Assembly: GCA_003609755.1 (NCBI GenBank)
Contig: AP017991.1
Span: 4,265,001 to 4,329,000, forward strand
Length of the DNA stretch: 64,000 nucleotides
Direction: 5' to 3'
Source: Planktothrix agardhii NIES-204
Lineage (GTDB): Bacteria > Cyanobacteriota > Cyanobacteriia > Cyanobacteriales > Microcoleaceae
Under the pieces are notes generated by a model. The model was not told where the DNA came from and made no database searches. It saw only the letters and a program-made list of their open reading frames with translations. Positions 38,348 to 46,643 of this stretch are shown here, piece by piece (positions within the stretch are counted from its first letter, which is position 1; every line of letters begins with the position of its first letter). Both the position numbers and the translations under genes were made by a program.

Positions 38348-38772
38348 TTGATTTAAAAATTAACGAATCGAGGTGAATTTTATTCCCTCAATTAGTATAA
38401 AACACTTGAATTGTTTTTTTGATGTTGCTCGTTGACATGGGGTAACTCTCAAATGTTACACAAGCTGAACAACGGGATGATCCGTTGGAGAGATGATCAC
38501 CATCGCCTAAAATGCCTATGCAGCAAGCGATCCCGCCTTTATGTCAAGATTCCCTGACATTCTCTTGACACCCTAGTTTACGGGGTATATTATGAAACTG
38601 TCAAAAAAAAGAAATACTGTTACCATCAACACCAGAAACATTATTTCCATAAGTGAAATAACTTGTAGGTGCTGGATTACAGGTTTTTCTTTCAGCTATG
38701 CAGAACTCAACCTGCCCCAACCCGTGTTGTGCCTTTTGTGTCTACTTAATACCTCAACTATTGCTACCATCT
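38348..38772. promoter_or_regulatory. Regulatory region of the chaperone-usher operon
   Basis: 425 bases between the divergent sugar-binding gene and the first pilus subunit gene. They carry the promoter at 38565-38593, the inverted repeat ATGTCA (38541-38546) / TGACAT (38555-38560) just upstream of the -35 box, and a leader of about 170 bases. Short open frames in the leader look non-coding. Confidence 0.55.
38565..38593 (+). promoter_or_regulatory. Near-consensus sigma-70 promoter of the chaperone-usher operon
   Basis: TTGACA at 38565-38570, a 17-base spacer and TATTAT at 38588-38593. The 6-base inverted repeat right upstream of the -35 (38541-38560) is a candidate activator or repressor site. 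Confidence 0.65.
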
Positions 38773-39288
38773 ATGTCTTTACGTCATTTTTTCATTGCTT
38801 CTAGCTTAATTCTTGCGCCCATCACCACCCTCGGTTTTGGGTCTGCTGCCTTTGCTAATAGCTCCGCAGACTATATTCAGCTCGAAGGTACTGTGGACTC
38901 ACAAATTGAAATTGATGCTAATCCAACTCAGGCTGCTGCTGACTTAGAGCTGAGTCCGCAGGCTGCGGGGCAAGATGGCTCGACTACTGTTCATATCGCC
39001 GATCTTGATATTACCAGTAACAACGCTGCGGGGATCATCATAACGTCATCCTCCGGCAACCTCGGTAAGTTGACATCGGGTGAAAATGAAATTGCATACA
39101 CAATTGCAATCGTTGATAATGGTGCAGGAACACCAACTACATATGTTAGTAATTTGAATCAGAACGTAAATGGTTTTGATACCGAAACAGGGATCAAATC
39201 AATGGACTTATACATACGGTATTCTGTCGGAGGTATGCCGAAACAGGGTACTTATACTGATACCATAACCATCACTGTTGCTGATTAA
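38773..39288 (+). CDS. Chaperone-usher pilus subunit, spore-coat-U/CsuA-like (subunit 1)
   Basis: From ATG 38773 the protein has 171 residues: signal peptide MSLRHFFIASSLILAPITTL with cleavage likely after AAFA, then a beta-rich domain. The tail PKQGTYTDTITITVAD is the final strand seen in SCPU-type fimbrial subunits. The mature chain has no cysteine, unlike classical subunits with a disulfide. An upstream frame start at 38698 adds a Cys-rich stretch before the signal peptide and is rejected. A similar subunit, the chaperone and the usher follow on the same strand. Confidence 0.8.
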   Translation: MSLRHFFIASSLILAPITTLGFGSAAFANSSADYIQLEGTVDSQIEIDANPTQAAADLELSPQAAGQDGSTTVHIADLDITSNNAAGIIITSSSGNLGKLTSGENEIAYTIAIVDNGAGTPTTYVSNLNQNVNGFDTETGIKSMDLYIRYSVGGMPKQGTYTDTITITVAD

Positions 39289-39579
39289 GTCTTTCACTCA
39301 TTTTAGGTTTTAGTTTTAGGCAGTTAAAGAAATCGGGTTTCTAGTGGTAATGCGTATTCATCAAAGTTGCATTAACCATGCCAGAAATCCGGTTTCTGTA
39401 TTGGTTTTCAGGTTTTTCTTTCAAACTATATTCTGATCAGAAAATATAAACAGAGTTGTTTGTATAGCAATCCGATTTGATTGGTGATAGGAGCAACTCA
39501 TGAATTGTCCCTACCATGAAGATTTTAGTCATCGAGCAAATTACTAGCGATTTAGACTTACTATAGGATTGATATATAA
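39289..39579. other. Gap between the two pilus subunit genes
   Basis: 291 bases hold a hairpin-prone stretch (AATCGGGTTTCT near 39331 and AGAAATCCGGTTTCT near 39383) and the 15-mer CAGGTTTTTCTTTCA at 39410, also present at 38681 upstream of subunit 1. This hints that the subunit gene was duplicated with its leader. No gene is seen. Confidence 0.45.
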
Positions 39580-40128
39580 ATGCAAAATTTTGCAACATTG
39601 ATCATGTTTTCATATCGTTTTTTAATTTTGATCGGTTTAATTCTCAGTCCTCTGGCGACCTTTTTTATTTCTCAATTAGCAGCCCTTGCTGGTACAGATA
39701 CGACAACCATTAATATTAGTGGCACTGTTCCCTCAGTGGTTCAGATTTCCTCACCAACCACTATGCCTGTCAGTAATGACTTGCCTTTAAGTAATCTTGG
39801 TCAACAGGTTATTAAAGTTGCTGAATTGCAAATTATCAATAACAATCCTAATTCTCCGAGTATCACAATAAATGCCAGTTCAACGAATAGCGGTGCTTTA
39901 TCATCAGCTAATGGCAATAGCTCTATTCCCTATTTGATTACCGTCACTGATCACCAGACTCAACCCAATAATTTTGATAATATTAATAATTTCAGTTCCC
40001 CTCAAACGTCAGGATTTAACGCCGAGGGTGCGAAGACAGTAGATTTATATATTCAGTTCAATCAAGCAACTATACCCAAACAGGGTGACTATTCTGATGT
40101 GATCACTTTGACAGTATCCGATAATTAA
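39580..40128 (+). CDS. Chaperone-usher pilus subunit, spore-coat-U/CsuA-like (subunit 2)
   Basis: A 182-residue paralogue of the subunit at 38773. The signal peptide lies in the first 38 residues (MFSYRFLILIGLILSPLATF, cut near ALA-G). The mature part has the same plan: INISGTVPSVVQIS, a middle domain VTDHQTQPNN and FNAEGAKTVDLYIQF, and the tail PKQGDYSDVITLTVSDN. It has no cysteine. ATG 39604 would shorten the N-terminus by 8 residues and is equally possible. It stands 59 bases before the chaperone gene. Confidence 0.78.
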   Translation: MQNFATLIMFSYRFLILIGLILSPLATFFISQLAALAGTDTTTINISGTVPSVVQISSPTTMPVSNDLPLSNLGQQVIKVAELQIINNNPNSPSITINASSTNSGALSSANGNSSIPYLITVTDHQTQPNNFDNINNFSSPQTSGFNAEGAKTVDLYIQFNQATIPKQGDYSDVITLTVSDN

Positions 40129-40187
40129 AATTTTCACTCAATTTAATATAATAATTTATTAATCAAACTTTATCCGATCATCAAATC

Positions 40188-40949
40188 ATGAAAATTTCAG
40201 TTCGACATTTTTTTAGTTTTATTTTATTTATCATATTAAGTGGGATTTCCCCCGCATTAGCTTTTAAATTAGACCCAATCTCTAGGGTATTTGAACCAGC
40301 AGGAGCAGGGGCTACCCAGTCTTATCAAGTTATTAATGATAGTGCCGAACAAATCGCCGTTGAACTGTCAATAGCCGAGCGAAAAATTAGCTTAGAAGGT
40401 CAAGAAACCACCGAAAGTGCTGATGATGATTTTTTAGTGTATCCATCCCAAATCGTATTACCACCCCAAGGAGTACAATCAGTACGGGTGACATGGTTAG
40501 GTAATCCCAACCCAGAAAAAGAACTAGCTTATCGTATTATTGCCGAACAATTACCGATTAATCTCAACAACCCAGAAGAGTCACAAGCCGAAACAACATC
40601 AGGTGCGGTTAAAGTCATGTTTCGTTATATGGGATCAGTGTATATTCGTCCTAAAAATGCCGAATCAAAAGTTGTCCTGAATGGCATTACTCATGAAAAA
40701 GGAACTGATGGAAATGATCGGTTAGTGATTACCTTTGATAATCAAGGAACGCGGCGTGCTGTCTTATCAGAATTAAATTTAAACTTAACCAGTCAAGGCA
40801 GTCAATTAACCTTAAAACCTGAACAATTAGAAGGAGTGAATAATGGAGTGATTTTAGCTGGAAATCAACGACGGTTTTCTATGCCTTGGCCCCAACAATT
40901 GCCCATCGGTGAAGTCACAGGAACATTTACATTTAAAGATGTGAATTGA
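40188..40949 (+). CDS. Periplasmic pilus chaperone (PapD/CsuC-like)
   Basis: A 253-residue protein with a signal peptide (FFSFILFIILSGISPALA, cleaved about residue 25) and two immunoglobulin-like domains. Domain 1 carries the hallmarks: VFEPAGAGATQSYQVINDSA, then FLVYPSQIVLPPQGVQSVRVTW, the G1 strand region that donates a strand to subunits, and YRIIAEQLPI. It holds folded subunits in the periplasm and delivers them to the usher, whose gene follows after 90 bases. Confidence 0.85.
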   Translation: MKISVRHFFSFILFIILSGISPALAFKLDPISRVFEPAGAGATQSYQVINDSAEQIAVELSIAERKISLEGQETTESADDDFLVYPSQIVLPPQGVQSVRVTWLGNPNPEKELAYRIIAEQLPINLNNPEESQAETTSGAVKVMFRYMGSVYIRPKNAESKVVLNGITHEKGTDGNDRLVITFDNQGTRRAVLSELNLNLTSQGSQLTLKPEQLEGVNNGVILAGNQRRFSMPWPQQLPIGEVTGTFTFKDVN

Positions 40950-40966
40950 CACTCGCCGAGCTAAGA

Positions 40967-40990
40967 GGGTTGGGTCTCCCAACCCTACGG
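40967..40990. repeat. Hairpin between chaperone and usher genes
   Basis: GGGTTGGG (40967-40974) pairs with CCCAACCC (40978-40985), followed by TACGGG. The arms and the CCCTAC edge resemble the GGGCGGGTT/AACCCGCCC elements. It could attenuate usher expression. Confidence 0.55.
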
Positions 40991-41039
40991 GTTTTGATCA
41001 CCCATTATTGAGACTTGCTAGAGCAAAACTGGTTTCTCA

Positions 41040-43574
41040 ATGAAACTAAAACTTAAGCTTAATAATTTTAAATTATTGTTATTTTTAAGCTTGACTTTAA
41101 TTCTATGTAATTCTTCCCGAACTTTAGGGCAAGATTCACCTTCTCCATCTCCTACTTTAGCTCCTGAAACTCAAAACCCAGACCCGACATTTGAGGATAT
41201 TTTTGGCAAGCCGCGTAACCAAGCACAGAAAGTTATCGTACCCTTTTTTATTGATGGACGACAAAGAGGACAGGTATTACTAAACCTGGGAAATATACCC
41301 GCAATCCAGATTCAAGCCGCACCTTTATTAGCAGAAACAGAAAAGGTGATTCGTCCAGATACCCAAACAAAACTAACCAATGCAGTTGATGCTGAAGGAA
41401 ATCTAAACTTAGAAATTTTACGACAAAATGGCTTAGAAGCAACTTTTGATCGTTCTAAATTAGAACTACAAATTCAAGTTCCACCGACTCAAAGACGCAC
41501 CAATGTTGCCAGTTTAAACGAACGCAGATTACCCCGTGGTACTGAAAATGCAATACGTCCTAGCACATTAAGTGGTTATGTTAATTTTCGTGCGGATCAA
41601 GACTATATTTGGCAGGGTTCAGAACAAAGTCAAATCGGACGCCAACCCCTTCGTTTTGGTTTAGATGGTGCTTTGAATTATAAAAATTGGGTGTTTGAGG
41701 GACGCAGCGATTTTACCGAAGGTCGAACACCTGCTTTTATCCGAGGAGATTTACGACTGGTTCGGGATGCACCGGATCAAGCTTTACGGTATGTGATCGG
41801 CGATCTTTCAATTCCGGTGACAGGTTATCAAAATAGTCAATCTCAAATCGGAATTTCTGTAGCTAGAAATTTTAGTTTACAACCCCATCTCGTCACTCGA
41901 CCGATTAGCCAATATGAATTTTTCTTAGAAAGTGATTCGAGAGTGGATGTATTAGTAAATGGTCGATTAGAACGAACGTTACAGTTACCCGCCGGACGGC
42001 AAGATATTCGTGATTTGCCTTTGAGTGCTGGAATAAATGATGTAGAATTAGTGATTACAGATAATGTGGGTCGGGTACAAAGACTGAATTTTTATCATCC
42101 AGTTGGAGCCGATTTATTAGCACCCGGAGTTCAACAATTTGCCTATAGTTTGGGTTTTCCAACCACCGATAGTTCAGGCGATCGCAACTATGATTTTACC
42201 GAACCGATTGTAACGTTATCCCATCGTTTAGGAGTTACGAATCGCTTAACCGCAGGTAGTTATTTACAAGCTAATTTTGATCAGCAAATTATCGGTTTAG
42301 AAGGAAGTTGGGCAACTCGTTACGGGAATTTGGGCTGGGATATGGCCCTCAGTCACGAACCCGAATTAGGAATTGATTATGCAGCGCGGTTGCGTTATGA
42401 ATATTCAAAATTGGGTGTTAATAATCCGTCTCAACGTTCCTTTCGATTAACCGTAGAAACCAGAGGAGAAAATTTTAGTCGAGTCGGAGAAGACAACCCC
42501 AATAATGATTTTTTTTACGATATTACGGCAAATTATAGCCAACAATTATTCTGGAAAATCAGAGGAAATCTCAGCACCCGATATGAATTCGGGCGAGACA
42601 CTCCCAATACTTATAGCCTCAGCTTAGGTCTTTCTAAATCCTTCCGAAATGGCTTAAATATGAGGTTAAACCTCAGTCAAAATCGTGATCAAAACGGTTT
42701 TGAGCAACAACGTGCTTTTATCAATTTATCCTGGTCAATTCCCAAAATTCGTCAATCAATACAAGTTTCATCAGATGTTAATAATAATGGACAATATAAG
42801 AATAGTTTAAACTGGAGTTATAACCCCTTACGAACCATTGGAAGACCCAAAATGTCCCTGGGTTTAACTCAAAATGACCGAAGTTATAATTTGACCGGAC
42901 GGTTATCTTATACCGGCTATTACTTCAATTGGGATTTATCGAATGATGCGGTTTTTACCGTCGATGGAGATGGTGGGATCTCAAATACCAGTAAACTCAG
43001 TTTGGCTACCGCCTTGGTGTTTGCAGATGGTCACTTTGGTTGGTCACGTCCGATTAATGATAGTTTTGCTTTAGTCATTCCCAAAGATAGTGTTAGAGAT
43101 CAAGAAATTGTGATTAATCCCAGTATCAATGGTAGTATAGCTCGCCTTGATCGTTTTGGGTTTGCTGTTGTTCCCAATTTAAGTCCTTATAATCTTTCTA
43201 CTTTGATTATTGATGCTCCAAATTTACCTGTAGGAATGGATTTGGGGAATCGCGCTATCACAATTTTACCAACCTATCGCAGTGGAACATTAGTGGAAGT
43301 TGGAACAGATGCAACGGTATTTTTACGAGGGATATTATTAAATGCTAACGGTGAACCAGTTTCGTTACAATCAGGACAAATTGTTTCTATTTCTGATAGT
43401 AATTTTCCGGTAGTAACTTTGTTTACAAATCGATCAGGTAGATTTGCCACTGCTGGATTAAAACCAGGTCGCTATCAAATTAAATTATTTACCAACCCTC
43501 CAGCAGAAATGGAGTTTGAAATCCCCGCGAATGCAACCGGAATATATGATACCGGGACGCTTCAATTTCCTTAA
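41040..43574 (+). CDS. Outer-membrane fimbrial usher (FimD/CsuD-like)
   Basis: An 844-residue protein of normal usher size. After the signal peptide (LLLFLSLTLILCNSSRTLG, cut about 30) comes an N-terminal domain (VPFFIDGRQRGQVLLNLG), then a barrel of alternating strands starting with SGYVNFRADQDYIWQGS, a plug region near 300-350 (SRVDVLVNGRLERTLQLPAG) and C-terminal domains (LLNANGEPVSLQSGQIV, FATAGLKPGRYQIKLF). It recruits chaperone-subunit complexes and secretes the fibre. Its fold and gene order fit the archaic/sigma-type chaperone-usher family. No tip adhesin gene follows. Confidence 0.88.
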   Translation: MKLKLKLNNFKLLLFLSLTLILCNSSRTLGQDSPSPSPTLAPETQNPDPTFEDIFGKPRNQAQKVIVPFFIDGRQRGQVLLNLGNIPAIQIQAAPLLAETEKVIRPDTQTKLTNAVDAEGNLNLEILRQNGLEATFDRSKLELQIQVPPTQRRTNVASLNERRLPRGTENAIRPSTLSGYVNFRADQDYIWQGSEQSQIGRQPLRFGLDGALNYKNWVFEGRSDFTEGRTPAFIRGDLRLVRDAPDQALRYVIGDLSIPVTGYQNSQSQIGISVARNFSLQPHLVTRPISQYEFFLESDSRVDVLVNGRLERTLQLPAGRQDIRDLPLSAGINDVELVITDNVGRVQRLNFYHPVGADLLAPGVQQFAYSLGFPTTDSSGDRNYDFTEPIVTLSHRLGVTNRLTAGSYLQANFDQQIIGLEGSWATRYGNLGWDMALSHEPELGIDYAARLRYEYSKLGVNNPSQRSFRLTVETRGENFSRVGEDNPNNDFFYDITANYSQQLFWKIRGNLSTRYEFGRDTPNTYSLSLGLSKSFRNGLNMRLNLSQNRDQNGFEQQRAFINLSWSIPKIRQSIQVSSDVNNNGQYKNSLNWSYNPLRTIGRPKMSLGLTQNDRSYNLTGRLSYTGYYFNWDLSNDAVFTVDGDGGISNTSKLSLATALVFADGHFGWSRPINDSFALVIPKDSVRDQEIVINPSINGSIARLDRFGFAVVPNLSPYNLSTLIIDAPNLPVGMDLGNRAITILPTYRSGTLVEVGTDATVFLRGILLNANGEPVSLQSGQIVSISDSNFPVVTLFTNRSGRFATAGLKPGRYQIKLFTNPPAEMEFEIPANATGIYDTGTLQFP

Positions 43575-43762
43575 TCATTAATATCAGGTTGATTTGAAAG
43601 TGTTATCTTCACGAAAATTAACCCCGCGATTCAGCAGGATCAGGCTCATCATCTAGGGTTGAATGTTGTACCATAAATCTGTATCTTTATCCAGAATCGA
43701 GAATTTTAACGGTATCGGTACAGGTCAGCTAAAATACAGAATCAATCAATTAAACGACAACT

Positions 43763-44854
43763 ATGGTTAGTTTCTTACAAAGATTGTTCTCCAAGCGGAA
43801 GCCAGGAGTCGGAATTGAATTAGCCACAGAGCGAATTAATCTGGTGGAACTGCGGAAAAAAGGCAACCAATTAAAGTTAGTCACCTTAGCGACCACTCCG
43901 GTTCCCGAGGGCATTGTCCAAGATGGCCAAATTGTCGATACTCCAGCCATGGCGGAGTTAATTCAGTCCACTGTCACCGATAACAATATCAAAGCTAAGA
44001 CCGTTGGTACATCCATCCCCGGACGGGAAGCCGTAACCCGGATTATTCCGGTTCCCGCCGAACTCAATGACGACGAACTCAAAGAATACATGAACGCCGA
44101 GTCGGGATTGTACCTCCCATTTCCCAGGGAAGAAGGAGACGTCGATTATCAAAAATTAGGGCGATTTGTAGATGAGGATGGCATCGAAAAAGTACAGGTT
44201 TTATTAGTCGCCACCCGCAAAGAAGTGACGGATACCTATGTAGAAACCTTTGCTCAAGCAGGTTTAAAAGTTACTGTATTAGAAGTTAGTAGTTTTTCTC
44301 TGATTCGTACCCTAAAACATCAACTTGAGCAGTTTTCCTCCACCGAAGCCGCGATTATTGCCGATATTCAATTTGATAGTACGGAATTGGCGATTGTTGT
44401 CAATGGCATTCCCCAGTTTAACCGCGCCATTCCTATTGGTCTGTTCCAAGTGCAAAGTGCCTTAAATAGTGCCATGAATTTACCTCCTACGAGGGATATC
44501 AGTGAATTACAGGCCATGACCCTTCCCGTGACTGATACAATGGGAGCATTAAACGATCCGAATCCCGGAACCAATGCCATCATTAAGGTTTTCGCTGAAT
44601 TAGCCGATGAACTACGTCGCTCCGTTGACTTTTATATTAATCAAAGTGATGGCTTAGAAATGGCGCAGTTACTATTAACTGGCCCCGGGGCTGCGATTGG
44701 ACAACTCGATGAGTTTTTCATGCAACGGTTGGCCATGCCTGCCACCCAAGTTGACCCGATTGAATCCCTCGCCCTTGCCTTTGAGCGGGAAATTCCCCCA
44801 GAACAACGTGCTAGTTTAGGAGTGGCATTAGGTTTAGGAATGCGAATGACCTAA
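43763..44854 (+). CDS. pilM: Type IV pilus assembly ATPase-like protein PilM
   Basis: A 363-residue cytoplasmic actin-like protein. GVGIELATERINLVELRKKG near 15-35 is the first nucleotide-binding loop and LLTGPGAAIGQLDEFFMQRL near 300-320 the last. PilM binds the N-terminus of PilN and links the inner-membrane platform to the pilus machine. It is the first gene of the pilM-pilN-pilO-pilQ cluster; pilP is absent, as in other cyanobacteria. PilQ-dependent pili drive twitching motility and DNA uptake. Confidence 0.93.
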   Translation: MVSFLQRLFSKRKPGVGIELATERINLVELRKKGNQLKLVTLATTPVPEGIVQDGQIVDTPAMAELIQSTVTDNNIKAKTVGTSIPGREAVTRIIPVPAELNDDELKEYMNAESGLYLPFPREEGDVDYQKLGRFVDEDGIEKVQVLLVATRKEVTDTYVETFAQAGLKVTVLEVSSFSLIRTLKHQLEQFSSTEAAIIADIQFDSTELAIVVNGIPQFNRAIPIGLFQVQSALNSAMNLPPTRDISELQAMTLPVTDTMGALNDPNPGTNAIIKVFAELADELRRSVDFYINQSDGLEMAQLLLTGPGAAIGQLDEFFMQRLAMPATQVDPIESLALAFEREIPPEQRASLGVALGLGMRMT

Positions 44855-44898
44855 ATCGGGGATCACTCAGCCGTAAACCGTCAATCCCTTAACTGATT

Positions 44899-45738
44899 AT
44901 GTATAACTTAGAGATCAACTTTTTGAATGATCGACCCGATCTATTAGAACGGGAAGTTCGACAACAGGTGAGTTACACCAAGAATATTGACCAGACTCCT
45001 ATTTTAATCGGTGTTGGGGCGGCTGTAGTCCTAAATGCCATCATTGGCGGAGCTTGGTTGATTTTTGACCGACAAAATGCCGATTTACAAAAAGAACTCG
45101 ATACCCTCGTTGCCACCTTGGGCACAAAAACATCGGAGGTACAAGCCTTAGATCAAATTAATGACCAAACCAAGCAAGCCAATCAGGAAGCCGACGCCCT
45201 GGCCACCGTATTTAATCAGATTAAACCCTGGTCAGCCCTCAGCCTGGAATTAGGACAACTGATGCAGGTCGCCGGGGTGAGAATTATTGATATTAAACAA
45301 ACTGAACCCGAAATCATCCCAGTGGCAGCAGCCGCACCCCCACCCGCAGCAGCCTCCGCCGACGGTCAAGCGGCCGCCCCGCCCCCTCCACCAGATCCAG
45401 CAACCGCTAAATTAGAAATTTCAGGAGTGGCTAACTCTTTTACCCAAATTAATGACTTTATATTATTACTGAATCAATCCCCCTTTTTTAATGGGGAAAA
45501 AACCCGATTAATTTCGGCTAAATTAGAAGAGAATCCCACTCAACTTGTATCCAAACTCGCTGGTACGGACACGGGGAATCTTAAACCCCAGTTAGAATCG
45601 GTGGTCAAATATACGATTGAAACAAATCTCAGTCGAGCCAGTGCCTCCGAGTTGTTACCCGAGCTTCAAAGTAAAGGAGCTTTAGGATTAGTTAATCGGA
45701 TTAAAACCCTTCAGGAAAAAGGAGTCATCAAGCAATGA
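44899..45738 (+). CDS. pilN: Type IV pilus inner-membrane protein PilN
   Basis: A 279-residue bitopic protein. The cytosolic start MYNLEINFLNDRPDLLER contains the LNLL-like motif (INFLNDR) that binds PilM. One membrane helix lies at about 35-55 and a coiled-coil follows at about 58-105. A long Ala/Pro-rich insert (AAAAPPPAAASADG and PPPPP near 148-170) splits the periplasmic domain. The stop overlaps the pilO start by 4 bases (ATGA), so translation is coupled. Confidence 0.92.
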   Translation: MYNLEINFLNDRPDLLEREVRQQVSYTKNIDQTPILIGVGAAVVLNAIIGGAWLIFDRQNADLQKELDTLVATLGTKTSEVQALDQINDQTKQANQEADALATVFNQIKPWSALSLELGQLMQVAGVRIIDIKQTEPEIIPVAAAAPPPAAASADGQAAAPPPPPDPATAKLEISGVANSFTQINDFILLLNQSPFFNGEKTRLISAKLEENPTQLVSKLAGTDTGNLKPQLESVVKYTIETNLSRASASELLPELQSKGALGLVNRIKTLQEKGVIKQ

Positions 45739-46523
45739 CCGTAGCCAATGAATTTATTCAAGATGTAGACGGCGAAGACAGTGGGCCAGTTATCTTTGGC
45801 ATTGCCTTAACACCAAAAATCATGGGAATTGGTGCGGGAGTTGTTGGCGTCCTCGTAGCGGGTTTCTTAATTTATCAATTCGTGCTTCCCACCTTAACCA
45901 TAGGCCAAACTCTGCGGGGAGATATTAAAACTAAACAAGACGAAATTGAGAAACAAGATCAACGTTTACGCGAAAAAGATAAGGCTAAAAAAGAATTAGC
46001 AGACGCTAAAATTCGTCGAGATACAGTTACAGCTTTATTTGCCGATGATGCTAGTTTAGAAACTCTGTTATTTGATATTAACGAACAGATTAATAAAATT
46101 AATGCTGGGATAATTGATGGTGACAAACTAGCCCAACTCACCCAGTTTAAACCGATTCTACCAGAAAAACCAGAAGACAGGGACGAGATTGTTAACGATA
46201 GTAGCCTAGGGGCAGATGTGAATGGCAAACTCAGAAGACGCAGATATGAGGTTGAATTTACAGGCAGTTTTGAACAAACTCGCCAGTTTTTAGTTGCCCT
46301 GGAAAGACTACAACCTCTGTTAGTGGTCAGAGGCTTAAAATCCCAATTAGGGGATGCAACTTCCGTGATTGAGGGAGAATATCGACAAGGGAAATTTGTT
46401 CCCTCTGCGAATCAACCTCAAAGACGCCTAAAAAGCAATTTTGAATTACAGGTATTATTACCCTTGAGTCAAGAAGAAGTTAAAGCTGCGGCTGCCGCGG
46501 CTGCTGCTGAACCTCCTAAATAA
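45735..46523 (+). CDS. pilO: Type IV pilus inner-membrane protein PilO
   Basis: A 262-residue bitopic protein with a membrane helix at about 30-52, a coiled-coil (about 60-90, KTKQDEIEKQDQRLREKDKA) and a ferredoxin-like periplasmic domain (YEVEFTGSFEQTRQFLVALE). It dimerises with PilN. The start overlaps the pilN stop. The C-terminal Ala run (AAAAAAAEPPK) is low-complexity. Confidence 0.92.
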   Translation: MTVANEFIQDVDGEDSGPVIFGIALTPKIMGIGAGVVGVLVAGFLIYQFVLPTLTIGQTLRGDIKTKQDEIEKQDQRLREKDKAKKELADAKIRRDTVTALFADDASLETLLFDINEQINKINAGIIDGDKLAQLTQFKPILPEKPEDRDEIVNDSSLGADVNGKLRRRRYEVEFTGSFEQTRQFLVALERLQPLLVVRGLKSQLGDATSVIEGEYRQGKFVPSANQPQRRLKSNFELQVLLPLSQEEVKAAAAAAAAEPPK

Positions 46524-46643
46524 TTGGAATTTAGGCCAAAGTTGTTGTAAGGTAGCAGGATATTGACAATTGAAGTGTTGAGACGTTGAGGTGTTGGCTA
46601 TTAACTAACATCCGAAATTTAGATCTTGTGTTGAGGAGCAAAC

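Noticed and set aside
39515-39566. Start of a response-regulator gene (reads MKILVIEQITSDLDLL then stop)
   Set aside because: Only 16 residues; too short to separate from chance and no further receiver-domain sequence follows.
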